A DNA stretch of 7,814 nt from NCBI GenBank assembly GCA_964511185.1, contig CAZEDU010000169.1:1-7814 (forward strand), written 5' to 3'. This DNA comes from CAZEDU01 sp964511185 (GTDB lineage: Bacteria; Myxococcota; Myxococcia; Myxococcales; Myxococcaceae). A program made the position numbers and the translations under genes. Positions 5,326 through 7,814 of the stretch are shown piece by piece. The notes under the pieces were generated by a model. The model was not told the DNA's origin. It made no database searches and saw only the letters and a list, made by a program, of their open reading frames with translations. Each line of letters begins with the position of its first letter. The stretch's first letter is position 1.

Positions 5326-6425
5326 CTACTCCGGCAGGAAGGGATTGCGCGGCTTCGGCTTCGCGGCGAGCTCGAACAGGTCTCGGTTCGTGTCGGCGAT
5401 CTTCTGCTCGAGCGTCTGGGCGATCTCGGTGAGCTGAGCGGCGCGCGCCTTCGACGACTTCGCCGCCGCGGACTGCAGCGTCTCGACGCGGTCCTTGAGC
5501 AACTCGGCGAGCGCCAGCCCGGTCTGCCGCTTGAACGCGTCCTGGTGCGTGGGGAACATGCCCCGGGCCGCCTGCTCCACGACATCCAGGAAGGTCGGCT
5601 CGCCCGCCGCTTGCCGGTGCATCGCCTCCTGCACCTTCTTCTTGCCGTTCTCGGTGCGCGCGAGCTTGGGGAACTGCTGGAGCAGCTTCATCGACTCCTT
5701 CTTCAGCTCCTCGAAGTCCTTCTGCGCGCGCTCCACCGGGCTGTAGCCCTCGGCGAAGATCGCGCCGATCGCCGGCATCATCGCGGCCAGCGCCTCGCTC
5801 GCGGGGCCGGGCGTCTTCTCGCGCGCGGCGTCCTCCCGCAGGTCCTGCATCGCCACGTGGGTGAGCTTGAANNNNNNNNNNGCGACGCGTACGGCTTGCC
5901 GTTGGTCGCGCAGGCCTTGCCGATCTCGTACGCGAGCCGCGCGCCGCGGCCGGTCTCGAGCACGAAGCGGAACGCGGAGCCCAGCGACACGGCGCGCTCG
6001 AGCTTGCTCTTGCCGAACACCCACCCCGGGCTGTCGTTGATGCCGGTCCCGTTGTCTTCCATCCGGTCGGCGATCGCCTCGGCGATCAGCGCTGCGCCCT
6101 TGGGCCCGGCGGCGTCGGCCGAGGTCGCGAGCGCTTCGAGGAGGAGCGGGTTGTTCTGCCCCACGGCGAAGTGGTCGTCGTCCTTCCGCTGCGTGAGCTG
6201 GGCGGCCATCTGGGTGACGATGCCGTTCTCGCCTGTCACCGCCTTCACCAGCTCGTGGCGGAAGGTCTTGTCCTGGCTGTTGATGAGGGCCTGCTTGAGC
6301 GCCTGCGCTGCGGCGGACAAGTCCTTCATCTGGTTGAGCTTTTTCGCGGCGGCGGCGGCCTGCTCCTTCGGCGAGGCGACCTTTTGGCCGTCGTCGGCGC
6401 GGCGAACCTGTTTGGCTTGAGGCAT
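5326..6425 (-). CDS. Hypothetical helical protein, interrupted by an assembly gap
   Basis: The gene runs from the ATG at 6425-6423 (AAAGGG at 6439-6434, 8 bases upstream) to the TAG at 5328-5326, crossing ten Ns. Before the gap there are 181 codons plus one base; after it there are exactly 182 codons including the stop. The two halves appear in different frames only because the N run is a placeholder. About 362 residues are visible, with no signal peptide or membrane helix. The first half is Lys/Ala-rich then helical, with a central FRHELVKAVTGENGIV and an SLGSAFRFVLETGRGARLAY stretch. The second half is Lys/Glu/Ala-rich, with a likely coiled coil over its last 60 residues and a KPKPRNPFLPE tail. 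I do not recognise the family and assign no function. It is divergent from queD. Confidence 0.65.
5872..5881. other. Assembly gap (10 Ns)
   Basis: Ten unresolved bases lie within a coding region. Ten Ns is a common placeholder for gaps of unknown size. From the codon phase on each side, the true gap length should leave remainder 2 when divided by 3. Confidence 0.98.
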
Positions 6426-6426
6426 G

Positions 6427-6442
6427 TCGAAAGCCCTTTCGA
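6427..6442 (-). promoter_or_regulatory. Perfect palindrome covering the ribosome binding site of the gap-split gene
   Basis: TCGAAAG (6427-6433) and CTTTCGA (6436-6442) form a 7-base inverted repeat with a two-base centre, one base away from the minus-strand ATG at 6425. The Shine-Dalgarno-like AAAGGG lies inside it. It sits in the roughly 113-base divergent region shared with queD (6426-6538), so it could be a protein-binding operator or an RNA hairpin masking the ribosome site. I found no convincing promoter for either gene in this region. A smaller odd palindrome, gaatgacattc, lies at 6502-6512. Confidence 0.5.
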
Positions 6443-6538
6443 TGCGTGTGGAATCGTCAGGGTTATCGAGAGATGACCCGCCCCGGTTGCAGCGTGAAGT
6501 CGAATGACATTCCGTGTACATACGAGGGCATGGGTTCA

Positions 6539-6898
6539 ATGCGAATGCGGATGGAGCTGTCGGTCGACTTCCACTTCAGCAGCGCGCACCGGCTGCCGTA
6601 CTACGACGGCCCGTGCTTCCGCCTGCACGGGCACAACTACAAGCTGCAGGTGACCCTGACCGGGACGCCGAACCCGAAGGACGGCATGATTCGAGACTTC
6701 GACGAGATCCGAAAAAAGGTCTGGGAGTCGGTGCTGGTGCAGTGCGACCACCACAACCTGAACGACTTCATGGACAACCCCACCGCCGAGAACCTCATCG
6801 TCTGGATGTGGGAGCGTCTGAAGCCGCAGATCGAAGGTCTCCAGGAGCTTCGCTTGTGGGAAACGCCCGAGTACTGCGTGAGCTACCGCGAGACGTGA
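6539..6898 (+). CDS. queD: 6-carboxy-5,6,7,8-tetrahydropterin synthase (QueD)
   Basis: QueD converts dihydroneopterin triphosphate to 6-carboxytetrahydropterin, the second step towards queuosine and other 7-deazaguanines. From the ATG at 6539 (GAGGG at 6524-6528, 10 bases upstream) the protein has 119 residues, the usual QueD length. Zinc ligands are His17 (FSSAHRL), His30 and His32 (RLHGHNY). The catalytic Cys26 is four residues before His30, the C-x3-HGH spacing of QueD rather than the C-x5-HGH of true 6-pyruvoyltetrahydropterin synthases. The catalytic Asp70-His71 (CDHHNLND), PTAENL (81-86) and pterin-binding Glu108 (WETPEY) are also present. In-frame ATGs at 6530, 6545 and 6551 are possible, but spacing favours 6539. 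The stop overlaps the start of folE (GTGA), which indicates translational coupling. Confidence 0.9.
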   Translation: MRMRMELSVDFHFSSAHRLPYYDGPCFRLHGHNYKLQVTLTGTPNPKDGMIRDFDEIRKKVWESVLVQCDHHNLNDFMDNPTAENLIVWMWERLKPQIEGLQELRLWETPEYCVSYRET

Positions 6899-7494
6899 AG
6901 AAGCCGCGCTCGGTGAAGGCTCCGGATCGCGCTGGCATGCGCCAGGCCGTGCGCGCGTTCCTCAAGGCCTCGGGCTTGAGCCTGGACGATCCCAACCTGC
7001 GCGAGACGCCGGAGCGGGTGGCCGACGCGTGGGCGACCGAGCTCATCGACGGCTACGGTCAGTCTCCCGCCGACATCCTGTCCGAGCGGTTCCCCGCGCC
7101 CCGCAACGGCTCGCAAGAGATGGTGGTGGTCACCGGCCTGAGGTTCCACTCCATCTGTCCGCACCACCTGCTGCCGTACGAAGGCCGCGCGCACGTGGCG
7201 TACGTCCCGAACGAAGCGGTGGTCGGCTTTGGCCGCTTGGCGGCGCTGCTCGACTGCTTCGCGCACCGGCTCATCCTGCAAGAGGACCTCGCGCGCGAGG
7301 TGGCGCGGGCCCTGGCCGGGGAGCTGGGCAGCCCCGCCACCGCCTGCATCCTCGAGGCGAAGCAGGCCTGCCTGCGCATCCGCGGTGATCGCCAGCGCGA
7401 CGCGATCACCCACGTCGAGGCGTACGAGGGCCGCCTGAAGAAGAGCAGCGCGCTGCGCAAGGAGCTCTGGTCGCGGATCGGAGGCAGACGGTGA
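6895..7494 (+). CDS. folE: GTP cyclohydrolase I family protein (FolE-like) with altered active site
   Basis: FolE opens GTP and rearranges it to dihydroneopterin triphosphate, the substrate of QueD. The GTG at 6895 overlaps the queD stop and gives 199 residues. The family core is clear: RETPERVADAW (36-46), SICPHHLLPYEGRAHVAYVP (86-105), QED (129-131) and EAKQACLRIRG (154-164). The zinc ligands Cys88, His91 and Cys159 have exactly the spacing of E. coli Cys110, His113 and Cys181, and His90 matches His112. An ungapped alignment from memory shows losses: E. coli Ser135, Lys136, Arg139 and His179 become Gly113, Arg114, Ala117 and Gln157, while Gln151, Glu152 and Arg185 are kept. The segment after the last Cys is also unlike canonical FolE. 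The fold is certain; standard GTP cyclohydrolase activity is likely but not assured. It is coupled at both ends to its neighbours. Confidence 0.85.
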   Translation: MKKPRSVKAPDRAGMRQAVRAFLKASGLSLDDPNLRETPERVADAWATELIDGYGQSPADILSERFPAPRNGSQEMVVVTGLRFHSICPHHLLPYEGRAHVAYVPNEAVVGFGRLAALLDCFAHRLILQEDLAREVARALAGELGSPATACILEAKQACLRIRGDRQRDAITHVEAYEGRLKKSSALRKELWSRIGGRR

Positions 7495-7814
7495 GCGCGC
7501 TCGCCGGGCGCGCCGCGCTGGTGACGGGCGCCTCGCGCGGCATCGGTCGCGCCATCGCCTTCGCCTTGGGGAACGCCGGCGCGTCGGTGCTGGCGACCGC
7601 GACCTCGCAGGCGGGGGCGGACGAGGTCGCGCGCGCGCTCCAGGCGAAGGGCATCCAGGCGCGCGGGGCGGTGTACCAGTCTGGCGATCCGCGCTCGGCC
7701 GACGCGCTCGCCGCCCAGGCCGGAGCGGTCGACATCCTCGTCAGCAACGCAGGCACCGTGGTGCGAAAGCCTCTGGCCGAGATGGGGGACGACGACTTCG
7801 ACCGGGTGCTCGCG
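7491..7814 (+). CDS. SDR-family oxidoreductase (FabG-like), N-terminal part
   Basis: The GTG at 7491 overlaps the folE stop (GTGA), with GGAGG (7480-7484) six bases upstream. The frame stays open for 108 codons to the window edge. It starts ALVTGASRGIGRAIA (9-23), the Rossmann glycine motif of short-chain dehydrogenases. Then come VLATATSQAGAD (33-44), very like E. coli FabG and suggestive of NADPH, and VDILVSNAG (80-88), where Ser85 replaces the first Asn of the usual NNAG. The Ser-Tyr-Lys catalytic residues are past the edge. The sequence is closest to 3-oxoacyl-ACP reductases, but FabG-like sequences are used in many pathways. Coupling to folE and queD raises the option of a pterin reductase role (sepiapterin reductase and PTR1/FolM are SDRs), which cannot be decided here. 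Confidence 0.85.
   Translation, partial: MSALAGRAALVTGASRGIGRAIAFALGNAGASVLATATSQAGADEVARALQAKGIQARGAVYQSGDPRSADALAAQAGAVDILVSNAGTVVRKPLAEMGDDDFDRVLA

Noticed and set aside
4623..5585. Minus-strand frame of 320 codons overlapping three other genes
   Set aside because: Ser/Arg-rich shadow translation that crosses three supported genes on both strands.
5326..6425. Two separate genes or a frameshifted pseudogene around the Ns
   Set aside because: Both halves are on the same strand, open up to the gap, similar in composition, and compatible with one frame if the gap is 3n+2 long; the apparent frameshift comes only from the placeholder length.
6446..6538. Longer QueD starting at 6446 or 6530
   Set aside because: The added residues do not resemble QueD, 6446 has no ribosome site, and 6530 is only one base from GAGGG.
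6539..6898. Eukaryote-type 6-pyruvoyltetrahydropterin synthase
   Set aside because: The catalytic Cys is four residues before the HGH motif (C-x3-HGH), which marks QueD; the pyruvoyl type has C-x5-HGH.

Overview
The window is GC-rich bacterial chromosomal DNA with tightly packed genes, several GTG starts and 4-base GTGA stop/start overlaps. Protein style (a class II ribonucleotide reductase, an outer-membrane beta-barrel, a thioredoxin-like [2Fe-2S] ferredoxin, an HxlR regulator, Lys/Ala-rich helical proteins) suggests a deltaproteobacterium or myxobacterium (Myxococcota-like). This placement is inferred from gene style, not from a marker gene. A run of 10 Ns at 5872-5881 shows the source is a draft or metagenome scaffold.

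Layout. (i) 1-140, minus: the first 46 codons of a B12-dependent ribonucleotide reductase (nrdJ). About 580 bases of non-coding DNA follow, holding a good NrdR-box match and a sigma70-like promoter pointing at nrdJ. (ii) 719-1751, plus: a small [2Fe-2S] ferredoxin, then an exported beta-barrel-like protein. (iii) 1765-3620, minus: an HxlR-type regulator whose stop codon overlaps the GTG start of a 488-residue protein with the layout of circularly permuted ATP-grasp proteins. (iv) 3731-4849, plus, divergent from the regulator: a DoxX-like four-helix membrane protein and an unrecognised 198-residue protein. (v) 4859-6425, minus: a zinc-ribbon protein with two membrane helices, downstream of a helical protein of unknown function that is interrupted by the assembly gap. 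(vi) 6539-7814, plus: queD, a folE-like gene and an SDR oxidoreductase (running off the end), joined by two GTGA overlaps.

How it fits together. The strongest functional unit is queD-folE-SDR: GTP cyclohydrolase I and 6-carboxytetrahydropterin synthase are the first two steps to queuosine and 7-deazaguanines. The FolE copy keeps the zinc ligands but has lost several residues that bind or act on GTP in the E. coli enzyme. The HxlR/ATP-grasp pair, divergent from DoxX, forms a plausible small regulated locus of unknown substrate. I see no CRISPR array, tRNA, rRNA or insertion sequence, and no clear evidence of a wholly new multi-gene system. The points most worth a second look are the variant FolE with its SDR neighbour, the ATP-grasp/HxlR/DoxX locus, and the inverted repeats that abut two start codons.
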